DNA of 64,000 nt from NCBI GenBank assembly GCA_900323505.1, contig OOIN01000010.1, positions 1 to 64,000 of the forward strand, in the 5' to 3' direction. The DNA comes from Ustilago trichophora (Eukaryota > Basidiomycota > Ustilaginomycetes > Ustilaginales > Ustilaginaceae). The notes beneath the pieces were generated by a model that saw nothing but the letters and a program-made list of their open reading frames with translations, had not been told where the DNA came from and did no database searches. Shown in pieces: positions 9,753-20,832 of this stretch. The position numbers and the translations under genes were made by a program. Each line of letters opens with the position of its first letter. Within the stretch, counting starts at the first letter, position 1.

Positions 9753-10011
9753 ATCGATTGCTGTCGACTCAAGCTCAATCTATTTCTAGACACGAAGCAG
9801 CAAGCTCGGAGAAATAGCGAGGAGGGCTGTGGATACCTGGTTCAAACGACTGGGCATCTGGCTACGGTGTACAGTAGGAATCCCGGATCATGAGTGGGGT
9901 CCAAAAATGTCAGAACTAGGCGAGCCAAATTCAAGAAAAAAAGGGCCCGAGCGTCGCGTGGGGAACGGTTGTCGGAGCGTGGAAAGGGGCCAAGCAAGAT
10001 GACGTTGTAGC

Positions 10012-10023
10012 TACAGTACTGTA
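10012..10023. repeat. 12-bp perfect palindrome
   Basis: TACAGTACTGTA reads the same on both strands and overlaps an inverted TGTACAGTA at 10017-10025. Confidence 0.8.
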
Positions 10024-10860
10024 CAAGTTGCTCGCTCACGACCGACAGAGGAATCCGAGAAATCAGTTGGAAATCAGCAACGTCGTGTCTCGAAATGCTC
10101 ACTCATCTTTGGGCCAAGTCTTTGCAACACAACACACTGACCCTGCTCCAAGTTCCAACCCAAGCGAACGAGGCGTTTTCTTTCTTCTTCTTCTGTACAG
10201 TATCCTCTCCTTGTCATGCACGCAAGGGCCATGTAGCAATTCATCGTTCTGTCGTGCTTCCGTAGCAATGTTCAGAAACAACTGTACAGATACAGATACA
10301 GTTCCTAGAAAGGTCAGTGGATGGTGATGCGGTGTGCAGAGAAGCATCGAGAAAGCTGTTGCTGTTGCTGATGAGGTTTCGAGTGAAATCAGGGTGGAGG
10401 AGGAGAAGAACACGTTTCGGAGAGTGCGCCGTTCGATCCGAGTTTGTGCGTGTAAAAATCGCATTTCCGATCCTGAGCTCCTCGGTCAGCGTGGATCTTG
10501 CTCGTTCATCCTCAAGCGCCTCCTGCATATCCACAAAGGCCTGACCTTGCCCTCCTTTTTTTTCTTCTTGGCCCGCCTAGATGTCGAGATACACCGGTGA
10601 CGCCGTGAGAGATACCCACACACAGACACACACACAACCACACCGCCGAAAATTCAAACACCTGAGCGGAGTACTGTGCTGTGCGCATGGTGTGTGTGCG
10701 TTTGTGACGACAGAATCGCTGCTTGGCGTAACTTGACTAGCCGGACGGTCCGAAGGGTCGAAGTGTCAGCCCCCCTTCTCTTGGAGCTGATACATTGGTG
10801 CATATGCTCTCTGACAGGACCACAACCCTCTTCTGGATTCGCTTCGGCTGTGCCGCTTCG

Positions 10861-10876
10861 TGTGTGTGTGTGTGTG
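10861..10876. repeat. (TG)8 microsatellite
   Basis: Perfect dinucleotide run about 350 bases upstream of the DUF89 gene start. Confidence 0.9.
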
Positions 10877-11230
10877 TCGGTTTCTGTGTGTCACCCTGTC
10901 CCTGAACGTGGTCAGTTGATGCGTCTGCACCCTCTTGATCTTCCTCCGCCCTGCCCTGTCCTGACCTGACAGAGCGTATTCACACACAGACTCAAGGTTT
11001 CCCACACTTTGTCACATCGCCTCGTCGCTCATCTCTTCCTTCCGCCTCCCCATCGCTTCTTCCTTCCCGTCCATCACCATCAATCACCCTCATTGCCGCT
11101 GCGTTCCCTTTTTCCCTTCGTTGCCCTTCACGCCCCAAGCCAGACCCCATACCCGCCTGCTCATCCCAGCTCGGCACATCCTCATCCCCCTCTGCTACCA
11201 TCCTCCCTCAGTAGCTCATCGACAGCAATC

Positions 11231-12915
11231 ATGGCTGACCGCAACCATCCCTCCGCGAAGCCCGCCGCCAGGACGGTGCTCAACCTCGGCAACCTCCCTC
11301 CCAAGAAGCAAGGCTTTGGCGCTGCTGCACAGTATGCCCGCACTCCTTCGCGTGTTGACCCCAACAACCCGCCTTGGCCTGCGTACCGTGGTTACCACGA
11401 GTTCTCGTTCGCTCATGTAAGTTTTCGCTCTCCAATTAGATCTGTTTGCTGCAGATCCTCATCAACAGAAGGCACCCTATGGGGGAAAAGGGGATTTGCT
11501 GGCTTGAGCCTGAAAGGACAAACGCTGATCATTTGTTTCCTATCTCTTTTGTGCTTTTTGTGCTACTTCTACCCCCTGACCGCCCCTTCACCGCAACAGG
11601 AAACGATGGGCAAGCGTCTTCCTACCATTCTGGGAAAGGCCGTCGACGACGTGATCAAGACCCTCAACGAGCAGTACGAGGAAGAGAAAATCATCGATCT
11701 CGCCAAGTGCATCGAGCGCATGCACACTCTCATGGACGATCTCCAAAAGAATGCCAAGTTGCGACCCATCATCGACGACGGCGAGGAGATATCCCACTCT
11801 GGAACAAGGAGATCGCCAAGTTCTTCCGCGGCAAGGACTTTATGAATGCTCCCTGGCTCTTTGCCGAGGCGTACAAGTACCGTCGTTTGCATGAGTGCTT
11901 TAGCATCTCCAAGTACTGGAAGGACTACGACGTATTCTTCCGCCAGAAGTGCGACACCTTCTCTCGCTCCAACACCGCCGTCTTTGAGCTGTCGACTCGA
12001 TTCGCCGAGCCTTTCGCCTACGAGGAGGGAGCTAGCGAAGCCGACAAGCTCAAGGCTCGTGAGCTGCTCTTCCACGAGCTCACCCAGGTCTGCCTCTGGG
12101 GTAACGCCACCGATCTCTCCCTGCTGATCAACATGACCGAGGAAGACATCAAGAACCTCCAATCCACCGGAGGTGAGCATCTCGCCGCTACCGAGAAAAA
12201 CATCCTCGGCAACCACCTCGACCGTCTCTGGAAGCTCGTCTCCAACATGAAGGGTGGCCGTATCGACTTTGTGCTCGACAACGCCGGTTTCGAGCTGTAC
12301 TGTGACTGCGTCTACGCCGACTGGCTCGTTCAGTCCGGAATTGCCAACGAGATCCACTTCCACGGCAAGCGATTCGCATGGTTCGTATCTGACGTCACAC
12401 GCAAGGACTGGGACTGGCTGCTCAACAGCATGCTTTACGGCTCTCTCTTCTCGCAGGCTACCGATGCCGAAGTGCAATCCTTGAAGCAGATGGGTCAGCG
12501 ATGGAAGGAGTACGAACGAAAGGGACAGTGGATTTACGAACAGCATCCCTTCTGGTGCACCGGATACACCTTCTGGTCCATCTCGCAGGAGGCACCCGAT
12601 CTCTTCCTCCACCTCGCCGAATCCGACCTCGTCATGTTCAAGGGAGACCTCAACCACCGTAAATTGACCTACGACTGTCAAGCACCCAGCGATACCCCCT
12701 TCGACATGGCCATCGGTCCCCTTGCCAGCGAAGACGGCGCACCACCCGTTGTTTCGCTCCGAACCATCAAGTCGGACGTCGTCGTCGGCGTTCCTGGTGA
12801 CGTTTCGAGCAAGCTCGACAACGAAGAGCCCGGCTGGAGAATCAGCGGCAAGTACGCCGTCGTACTGCTCTCCGACGGTCTCCCCGGAAAGCCAGTCAGC
12901 TTTGGCCAGCAGTAA
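11231..12915 (+). CDS. DUF89 metal-dependent phosphatase (ARMT1 / YMR027W type), one intron, one frame break
   Basis: Member of the DUF89 damage-control phosphatase family (human ARMT1, yeast YMR027W), which removes phosphate from reactive phosphometabolites in a metal-dependent way. Exon 1 is 11231-11416. The intron is 11417-11599 (GTAAGT...ACAG, 183 bases, a multiple of three). Exon 2 runs to TAA at 12913-12915. The diagnostic motif FVLDNAGFELYCDC (D-N-x-G-x-E) is at about residue 287, and RTIKSDVVVG near the C-terminus completes the active-site set. Around 11786 the frame changes: DDGEE continues as DIPLWNKEIAKFFRGKDF in the next frame, explained by loss of one G in a GG. With it the protein is 500 residues, normal for the family. 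A C/T-rich leader precedes the ATG. Confidence 0.85.
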
Positions 12916-13167
12916 GAGCGCACAGCCCTGGAAAATCCACCGCCCAAGTCGCATCCATAACGTCCTCGGATGAGGGAACCTCTTGATACACGAGTAGAAT
13001 GAAATTCTCACGATTTAGGAACCATCTCGAATCGACTGGATCCGGCCATGTCTGATGTCCTAGGCTGTCATGCTTGATCTTTGAGATGATGCTGATACAA
13101 ATTATGCGTGGGCTAGTGTACAAAATTTGATGTGAACGAAACCTGCTCGATGCTGTGTTGAAACTTT

Positions 13168-16045
13168 TTACTCATCATCGTCCTCGACGTCGTCCCTGTT
13201 CTTCCTCGCTTTGCGCACGGCGTCGTTGATCTGCTGACTGCTGAGCTTGATCTTGCCCTTCTTGTCAGCGCGCTCGCCTTCGTCACCTGCGACAAAACCG
13301 GACTTGGTCTTGCTGCGTTGCATTTCGACCTCTTCCTCTGCATTAGATGCTGTCTTGGACCACTGTAGGACCAAGTGTCTGCCCAACAGATGGGTATGCT
13401 TGAGGGCTTCGAAGGCAGCTTGGGCCTCGCGGACTGTTGTGTATTCGACAAAGCCAAATCCGCGGGTGCTGTTGTCGAACTTCTTGGGCAAGCGGACGGA
13501 TTTGAGCTGACCCTGCGAGGAGAAGAGATCTCGAATGTCTTTCTTGGTCGCTTCAAATGGCAGGTTCTTGATGAGAATCTTGGTCGAACCGCCAGAGGAA
13601 GACAAACTGGACGAGGTGGAAGTCTCGGCGTTGCGTCGGGCAAAGGTGACCACGAGCGTGTGACCGTCGAGCACTTTGCCGTCCATCGCCTTCTGCGCTG
13701 TTTTCGCAGCAGGAACGCTCTTGAACCCAACAAAGCCGTAGCCCATCGACAGGCGGGCACCGGGTCGACGCGGATCTGGCTTGGTTTGGATGCGGGCAAA
13801 TGCGTAATCCGAAAGTCCATGGAAGGCGGATGCAAGTCGATCGTCTGTGGTCGAGAAGGAAAGATTCTTAACGTAGAGCGTTGCTCCATCCACCGCCTCG
13901 TCTTGTGTGGATGAAATGTTGGAAGTAGGGTTGGATGCCGAGTCGATAGACTTGCCGACGATAGGCGCTTGGGCGAGCTTCTTCTCTCCGGCAGCCTTTG
14001 GTGTCAGCAACCCAACGGGTGCTTTCTCGAGGTAAAGGATGCCACCCTTGAATCGCTTGTACGCGATGGCGCGGAATGCGACTTTTGCCTCGGCGACAAC
14101 GGGCATCTCGACGACGGCGATGGTGCCGCTGGGCGGGATGAGGACTTTGTCCACCTCGCCGTGGTCTGCAAAAAGCTTCTGGATCTCTTCGACCGATGTT
14201 CCATAAGGGATGTTCTTGACAAGAATGGTGGTATCTGAACGCTCGCCTTTTTTGCCATTGAAGGCATCAACATTGATTCCTTCCTGCGCAAAGAACTCCT
14301 TGGTCTCTTGAATAATTCGGGTTTCAGCGAGGGCAAGACGGACAGCGGCATTGTCAGGTCCACCGTCGGCGCCGGGGTTGAGGATGTCAGACTTGCTCAC
14401 GCCGAGCCTGTCGGCGATGGACGAGGCGACAGCATCGGAAGACATGTACAGCATGGACCAGTTGAAGTCCTTGCCTGCGTCCTGCTTTTTCTGCTCGGCT
14501 CGGGTCTGTTTGAGCGTGGCGGCCTTCTTATCGGACTCAGCTGGTGCGTCCTTGTTGACTGCGGGGAGGAGATGCAGCAAGCGACCTTGGAAAGTGGAGC
14601 CATCCTTGGCGCGGTATGCCGCAAGGGCATGGGCAGGGTCAGAGAACGACACGAAAGCAAGACCTTTAGAGGCTTTGGTTTGCTTGTCTAGGGGGATGTG
14701 AACCTGTGTGATCGATGCAGAGATCAAATGCGACAAAAGTGGTCAGTCTTCTGTGTTGCAATGGCGTTGCAATGGCTCTGCTAGCTCGCAAGTGTGGGCT
14801 CGAGGATGCAGGGGAAAGTAACGACGACGACGACCGACTTTTTGCGGATCAGAAACGAATTCATTTTACTATCTAGATTCCAGTAGGTTATCAGCACCGC
14901 ATGTTGCTCTGCTGTCCCTATACTAATATGTCATCATGCAAAAAGTCGTGGTCGTGGTCGTTCCAGTCGCCGTACAAGCCTGGCCAGCAGTGGTGGTCAT
15001 CATCTGGGAGTAAAATCTGAGAACTTACCTGCTTGACAGTGCCAAAGCTCTCAAAGAAGCTCTGGATCTCGTCTTGATTTGCAGCAAAGGGAAGGTTGCG
15101 GATGAAGAGACGACCGCTCTCCATGATCTGATCAACAATCTTTTGATCCTTTTCGGCTGCCTCCTCTGCTTTGCGGCGCTGTTCGGCTTGCTTGCGCTCG
15201 AGTTCTTCGTCGTTGACTTCTTCATCTTCCGAGTCGGAATTGGACTCTTGAGCTTTAGTATCCTTTTCATCGTCGGACTGCTCGAACTGAGGAGCGGAAG
15301 AGTCTTCTTCGAGGGTATCGAGGTCGGTGCCGACCTTGTGCTTCATACGAAGACGCATGTATTCTTCGTCTGTGAGACCGACATCATTTGCTGTGGCGTC
15401 TGGTTCTGGTTCCGACTCGTCTTGTGCTTCAGATGTCTGAGCTGCTGCTTTGGCAGCTGCTGATGCGGCGGCTTCTGCGTTGGCCTTCTTCGCTGCCTTT
15501 TTCGCGGCTTTTTTCTCGATGACCTCTACTGGAGCGATGATGTCTTGCATCGTTTGCTCTGGCAGGGCATCTTCGTTCTGCCATGCCTTGCGCTTGGCTT
15601 TGGGCTGCATGACTGACATGAACTCTTCGAAGGAGATGGCACCGCCCTTTTTGGACTTCTTCTTGCCAACCTCTTCATCCTTGGAATCGGCCTTGTCAGC
15701 TTTCCTCTTGCGGGCATCACTGTTCGAGGGCTGGGCCTCTTCGACTAGACCGGCATTTCGCTTATTTCTGCGTTCCTCGCGTTGCTTGGCAAGTTCTTCG
15801 TCGCCGATCTTCTTGGCGAACTCGATCGAGATGCGTGCGGTATCGATGAAAGTGCGATTAAAGTAGTCGAGAGCTTGTTGGGCTTCCTCCTCGGATCGGT
15901 AACCAACAAAACCAAATTTACGAGAAGTTCCGTCGGGACGGCGCATGAGCTTGACGTCAGTGACGGCACCCTTTTGCGAAAAGTGCTCCCGTAGCCTCGC
16001 ATCTGTGAGGTACGAGGGCAAGCCACGCACGATGAGACGCGACAT
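13168..16045 (-). CDS. MRD1: MRD1, multiple-RRM ribosome-assembly protein
   Basis: Nucleolar RNA-binding protein that joins the 35S pre-rRNA early and is needed for small-subunit processing around the central pseudoknot. Two exons: 16045-15029 (339 codons) and 14703-13168 (511 codons plus stop), joined by a 325-base intron 14704-15028 (GTAAGT...CACAG). The spliced product is 850 residues. RRM1 begins at residue 2 (LIVRGLPSYLTDARLREHF). A Lys/Ala/Glu-rich linker follows. RRM2 starts LFIRNLPFAAN and is split by the intron between ...GTVKQ and VHIPLDK. RRM3 (ILVKNIPYG, about 497), RRM4 (LYVKNLSFS, about 612) and RRM5 (ILIKNLPFEAT, about 720) complete the five-RRM layout expected for Mrd1/RBM19. 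No frame break. A downstream TAA at 13168-13170 ends it 252 bases from the convergent DUF89 gene. Confidence 0.95.
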
Positions 16046-16721
16046 GGCAAATTAGCTATTAGGAGGAGCGAAGGAGGGACAAGGAACTTGAAGAAGGGAC
16101 AATATGATACAGAAGCAGTCGGAATGCTTGATGAGAGACTGTGAGCTGACCAGAGCTGTACACAGCGTATGGCAGCTGGCTTGACTGCACTAGAGTAGGA
16201 GATGGAAGGATTTGAAACGTGGTCGGCGATGCCGTTGGGTATATGGATTGGGACGGTGGTATTGGGAGGTGGACGCTGAGAAGCGGTCGAGGGATTCGGA
16301 AAGAGGCTCTGCAACCAGGAGGAGCAGGGTTTAAGTAGGCCACGGCTGAGCCAGAAATTTTTCTTTTTTTTCCTTTTTTTGTCTTTTTCTTTTTCTTTCT
16401 TCCTGCTGCGTCTCAACTTTTTTTTTTCTAGAAGTTTTAGCCGTTGGCCAAGGCATTCAAAGTCACGTGATACACTTCTGCAACGCGCCAAAACACGCAG
16501 GGCTTTTGATGCCGTGTGGGTTTTGGAAGGTTGGAAAGCAGCAGAGTGTGGAGGACTTTTTGTTGGTGGAACGCTGCAGGGTTCACCCTAGTCGGCACAT
16601 CCGATTGCTGAATGCAAGTGTTCGGATCAATCTTCTATACCTTAATACAATACCTTGAATCACATATTGGCCTAACCATCCGTCTGCCATCTCAATTCCG
16701 AGGCATCATACGACAGGCATC
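16046..16721. promoter_or_regulatory. Divergent promoter region, MRD1 / coiled-coil gene
   Basis: 676 bases between divergent starts. It holds a long T-rich tract at about 16361-16438 and a palindromic TCACGTGA at 16463-16470. No gene is seen. Confidence 0.5.
16463..16470. promoter_or_regulatory. E-box palindrome TCACGTGA
   Basis: Perfect 8-base palindrome containing CACGTG, the binding core of fungal bHLH factors such as Cbf1. It sits beside a T-rich tract in a divergent promoter. Function is inference. Confidence 0.35.
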
Positions 16722-19700
16722 ATGATGGACGCTTCGCTTCCTGCCGACCACAGCGATCTATCGGATCTATCCGCGGCATCGATACACAGCGATAGACTCT
16801 ATCCGCGACCATCGCCTCCTTCTGACCCGGCATCGCATCTGTCATCGACATCCAACTCAGCTCTCATCAACCCGGCCACATCAGTGTCGGGTCCCTCCCA
16901 GCCACTCCGCTCAGCCAGCTTCATTGCTACTCCAGGGCCGAGTCGATTCACCCAAGTGCAGCACGACTCTTCAGGGAACGCATGGACACCAAGCCCACCG
17001 GATGCCTCATCATCGCACTCCAGCAGCAAGAATAGATCCACTCGCAGGTCATCACCCAGCGTCAAGGATGGCAACGAGAGCATGGGCTCCAGTCTGGGCA
17101 CTTTCGACTTTAGCAATGCCTCCTTCAGCGAGAGCTTTCTTCGTCAAGCAGGTGCTCATATGCTAGCCGGTCTAGACGAGGCACATCTTCCTCCAGCACA
17201 GTCTTCGTCGTCCTCTCCCAGATATCGCACTTCGTCCTCCCCCACCGTCACTGCGAGACCCATACGACCAGACCCCACAACGCCCTTCACAGGCAAAAGC
17301 CTCCGCACCAGAATGCTAGAGGCTGGCATCATCAACAGTCCGGCAAGCTCGGATGGTAGCAGTCCTAGTCGCAGTCCTACAGCGAGGGTGCTGTCTGACT
17401 CCTACACGGGTCCGTCGCCAGGCGACAGGTTAAGCAAAGATAACGAAGATCAGGATTCTCAAGCCTTTCAAGATTCACCTCTCGTCGAGCGCTTCCAAGA
17501 GGATCAACCGTCATCCCAGAAAGATCCATTGAGCTCTCCTTCTTGGAGAAACGAAATTGCACAAGATAGCATGGGTGATATCAACCAGAGCGAATGGCAG
17601 GAAGGCCTGTCGATGGTGCCAGAAGAGTCGTACGTCGAGGATGCCTCACAGCTACCCACCTCTCCCGCTGTACAAATACACAACTCTCAACGATCTCTCT
17701 TACTCGCGTCACCCTCAAGACCACCCAGATCTCAACCCAAAGGTGTCGAGTGCGAGAAAGATGCCTCGGATTCGTCGGTTATTGAGAGCGATTTCGCATC
17801 TGCCAATCAGCCTCATACTTCCAGCAAGGCCCCATCACCAGCAAAGTCAACTTCTGGTACGATCTCTCATCACTCGGAGGTGCTGGCCGAGCAACAGAAA
17901 ATCCACTCGACAAACATCCCTGTACCCGCCCCACCCGAGCGTAGCTCACCACCATCCAGCCCTGCAGCTCTTGCCACCCCGCCATCCGTTTCTCACAAAG
18001 TGAGCACTCCAAGGTCCTTTGCACGCCTACGGATGGTGACACCAGCAAAATCGTCTCCCCTTTCGCGTGTTGTCAACTTTTCCCCTTTGTCGGCGGGAGG
18101 CTCGTCCCAGTGGCAAAGCCCTGCCAGCCAGCGAAGCGTCAACATGGACGTGGCCGCCTCTCCTTCCCCTGCGGCATCAGTGGTAGAGTTGCATGAAGTA
18201 TCAGAGACTCGGTCTATGTCGAAGTCATCAAGGCATGAGCATCATGCACACCAGGAGCCTGCCACTCCAGAAGAGCAGAGTCAGCATCCGATAATCTCAG
18301 CAGACACTCCAGCAGTGACTGTCGCCGAGCAACACAGTCGCGATGAGACCCTGCCTCAATCTACCCCACAGACGCCCAACGGCCACGCCGAGGCAAAGCT
18401 AGCAAGCGCCACACCATCTCGCTTCTGGTCGCCAGCCACATCGGTCTCGTTTGCTACTCCAGCATCACAACGTCCAGCAGAAGCCTGGTCGCCCGCGCCA
18501 GCGACACCAGCAACGCCAGCTCTTCTACATACTCCCTCAGGGAGTCACACCAATGCTCCTCAAGAAGCATTCTCGTCCCCAGCAGCTGACTTTGGTACCC
18601 CGCAGTGGACCCCCTCGGCCACCCTGATGTCCGCGAGGCCAGATGAGGTCAAGCAAGAAGAGCAGAAGTCGCAAGCAGAATTCAGCTTCAAAGGAGTACA
18701 GAACGAGGAGGAGGAGCCATCTTCATCCTCCACATGCTCTTCTGTATCGGAGAAGAAGCAATCTGGCGACGTCTCTACCGCTTCCCAGCCGGTCGCTGAC
18801 CAGAAGACCTCACCTTTGAGTCCGAACAAAGATGCCAAACAGGACCTCTCCCTGGTCTCCACCCATCAGCTCGACTCATCACCTTCCGCAGCCCGCTTCT
18901 CCCGGATGCAACTCTCCCGCGTCCCTCCCTCCCTCGCCTTGCCCCAGCTTCCGTCGCTCCCCGAACTCGGTCTCGTAGCAAATGCATTCAACTCCCTCAC
19001 CCAGCTCTCTGATTCCCGCATCGCCCGCCTTCTCGCCCAGCTATCGGCCTCCATGGCCCGCATCAAAGAGCTCGAAGCTGCACTCGAAGCACGAGACCAT
19101 GATGTGGCCGAGCTGGACGAATTGCGATATACGCTTTCGCAGCTCTCTGAGCAGTATCAGGAATTGGTAGCCGATGCAGACGAGAAAGATGCGCACATGG
19201 CAGAGCTGGTCAAAACTCTGCAGGGCCAAATCGCGTCGCTGTCCAAGGAGAAGAACATATCAGAGCTGGAAACAGAGTTGCAAGAGGAAAGGAGAATGAG
19301 AGAGGTCGAGAGACGGGACTTCGAAGTGCGCATGCAAGGGCTGTTGAATCCGGCCTCGACCATTGTCCCTTCGTCGTCGCTGGCCGAGCAAGCGACCTCT
19401 GTGCAAGTGGCTGGAGACCAGATGCAACGAGAAGTAGAGCAGGCGAAAGAACAACTCAGGCTGACTTTGGAGAAAGACTTTGAGATTCGTCGAGCGATGG
19501 AGCAGCGAGAGTTCCAGGAGCGGGTGCAGGAGCTGGAACGTGAGTTGGCTAACAAACCGACTCCCACTGCTTTGAACACCTTCCAAGAAGCAAGCTCAAC
19601 ATCCGATCTTGTTGCAGAGAGACGCGACCTGCAGCGTCAAAACGAGCACCTAACAGCCGAACTCGACCGCCGTTTCGAAGAGCTCTCTGACCTTCGCGAG

Positions 19701-20654
19701 GACCTCGAATCGCTCACTACCCGGCACGACGCCGCAAATGACCGAATCGCACAGCTCGAAGAAGCTCTCGCCGAAGCCCAGTCCCAACCTCACTCACATT
19801 CACTGTCACACAGCAAGAGGGAAGAAGAGCTAGAAGAAGAGCTGGAATCGCTACGGGAAACCATTGCCGAGCGGGAGTCTCAGGTCGAGCGACTGGAAGA
19901 GACTCTCACCCTCACCAATTCCCGGCTGACAACTCTCGCCGGCCACCACGATGAGCTGATGCAGCAGCATGAGAGCGTACAGTCCCACACCGCCGCCTTG
20001 GCAACCCGCGTGCATTCGCTCGAGAGCCATATCCTCAACCTCGAATCGCAGCTCCACACGCCCGTCACTCCGGCGAAGAACGAGCCATGTCCACCCACAG
20101 TCACTGCAACTCCCTCCAACCTTGCTACCAACACCGACCCGACCACTCCCGCACCAGACAGAGTCACCAAACTCGAGCGTCAGATCGCGTCCTTAAACTT
20201 AGAGCTACTCAAGCTAGGCCGAGCAAATGATGCGCTCCAAGAGGACAATGTGCATTTCAGCATTGCGCTCAGTGCCAAGCAGTTGGAGTTGGGCATGGTC
20301 AAGCGGAATGCGAGGTTTGCGCTGAAGAATGCACATGCGCAGAGAGCGATCGGGGACGTTGGGTTGCCAGTGAGTAAGAAGGTGGCCGAAGGGGAAGTGA
20401 AGGAGGTGCCGGAGAAGAAGATTGGAACAGTGCAGGAGGCGGTGATAGACTTCCCTAGTGTGCCCAAGACGCAGTTCGGTGCCGCACAAGAGGATAAGGA
20501 GAACTTGGCGCCACAGCCATTGCCACCGGTGAATCAAGCTCGACAGCATGCTCGACAGCTTTTGGCCCAGCGCAGGGCGCTTTCCACCAACACCAGCGTC
20601 GGTAACAACGCTGGTCAGGAGACGAGGCAGCGTCTTGCTCTAGCCGCACAGTAA
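16722..20654 (+). CDS. Uncharacterised 1310-residue Ser/Pro-rich coiled-coil protein with KEN box
   Basis: Not recognised. The single open frame starts with two ATGs (16722, 16725). Residues 1 to about 730 are Ser/Pro/Thr-rich and probably disordered, with many SP and TP sites that could be proline-directed phosphorylation sites. Residues about 770-1190 are heptad-like, rich in Glu, Leu, Gln and Arg, with a few short breaks, and probably form long coiled coils. The tail has DKENLAP (KEN at about residue 1258-1260), a known type of APC/C degron, and ends in a basic Gln/Arg/Ala segment. This combination is typical of spindle-pole, kinetochore or cytoskeletal scaffold proteins with cell-cycle turnover, but no family can be named. 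No intron or frame break. Divergent from MRD1 and convergent with mitochondrial IF2. Confidence 0.85.
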   Translation: MMDASLPADHSDLSDLSAASIHSDRLYPRPSPPSDPASHLSSTSNSALINPATSVSGPSQPLRSASFIATPGPSRFTQVQHDSSGNAWTPSPPDASSSHSSSKNRSTRRSSPSVKDGNESMGSSLGTFDFSNASFSESFLRQAGAHMLAGLDEAHLPPAQSSSSSPRYRTSSSPTVTARPIRPDPTTPFTGKSLRTRMLEAGIINSPASSDGSSPSRSPTARVLSDSYTGPSPGDRLSKDNEDQDSQAFQDSPLVERFQEDQPSSQKDPLSSPSWRNEIAQDSMGDINQSEWQEGLSMVPEESYVEDASQLPTSPAVQIHNSQRSLLLASPSRPPRSQPKGVECEKDASDSSVIESDFASANQPHTSSKAPSPAKSTSGTISHHSEVLAEQQKIHSTNIPVPAPPERSSPPSSPAALATPPSVSHKVSTPRSFARLRMVTPAKSSPLSRVVNFSPLSAGGSSQWQSPASQRSVNMDVAASPSPAASVVELHEVSETRSMSKSSRHEHHAHQEPATPEEQSQHPIISADTPAVTVAEQHSRDETLPQSTPQTPNGHAEAKLASATPSRFWSPATSVSFATPASQRPAEAWSPAPATPATPALLHTPSGSHTNAPQEAFSSPAADFGTPQWTPSATLMSARPDEVKQEEQKSQAEFSFKGVQNEEEEPSSSSTCSSVSEKKQSGDVSTASQPVADQKTSPLSPNKDAKQDLSLVSTHQLDSSPSAARFSRMQLSRVPPSLALPQLPSLPELGLVANAFNSLTQLSDSRIARLLAQLSASMARIKELEAALEARDHDVAELDELRYTLSQLSEQYQELVADADEKDAHMAELVKTLQGQIASLSKEKNISELETELQEERRMREVERRDFEVRMQGLLNPASTIVPSSSLAEQATSVQVAGDQMQREVEQAKEQLRLTLEKDFEIRRAMEQREFQERVQELERELANKPTPTALNTFQEASSTSDLVAERRDLQRQNEHLTAELDRRFEELSDLREDLESLTTRHDAANDRIAQLEEALAEAQSQPHSHSLSHSKREEELEEELESLRETIAERESQVERLEETLTLTNSRLTTLAGHHDELMQQHESVQSHTAALATRVHSLESHILNLESQLHTPVTPAKNEPCPPTVTATPSNLATNTDPTTPAPDRVTKLERQIASLNLELLKLGRANDALQEDNVHFSIALSAKQLELGMVKRNARFALKNAHAQRAIGDVGLPVSKKVAEGEVKEVPEKKIGTVQEAVIDFPSVPKTQFGAAQEDKENLAPQPLPPVNQARQHARQLLAQRRALSTNTSVGNNAGQETRQRLALAAQ

Positions 20655-20832
20655 AGTTCCCTGATCTCTAACTTCATAGGCCGCGCGATCAACGCATTTT
20701 ATTGCTCAATTATATATACCCTTGGCTCAAATTCCGCCCTTTTCGCGCCATGCTCAATTGTGTGTGTGATGGGTAAGTTGTCTGTACGTCTATCGTGATT
20801 TCGAAAGTGGTGTGTACTTGTGATTGCAAAGT

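Larger units (their letters stand above)
8975..11230. other. Gene-poor region rich in simple repeats
   Basis: About 2.3 kb without a supported gene. It contains an ACAGT array (9414-9440), a mini frame with a signal-like start (9636-9752), several TGTACAGTA motifs (9868, 10194, and inverted at 10017), CA-rich sequence near 10615-10640 and a (TG)8 run at 10861-10876. The last 250 bases are strongly C/T-rich and form the promoter and leader of the DUF89 gene. Confidence 0.55.

Noticed and set aside
14736..15028. Continuation of both MRD1 frames through the intron
   Set aside because: The donor and acceptor are consensus and splicing restores a complete RRM2; the read-through residues are not RRM-like.
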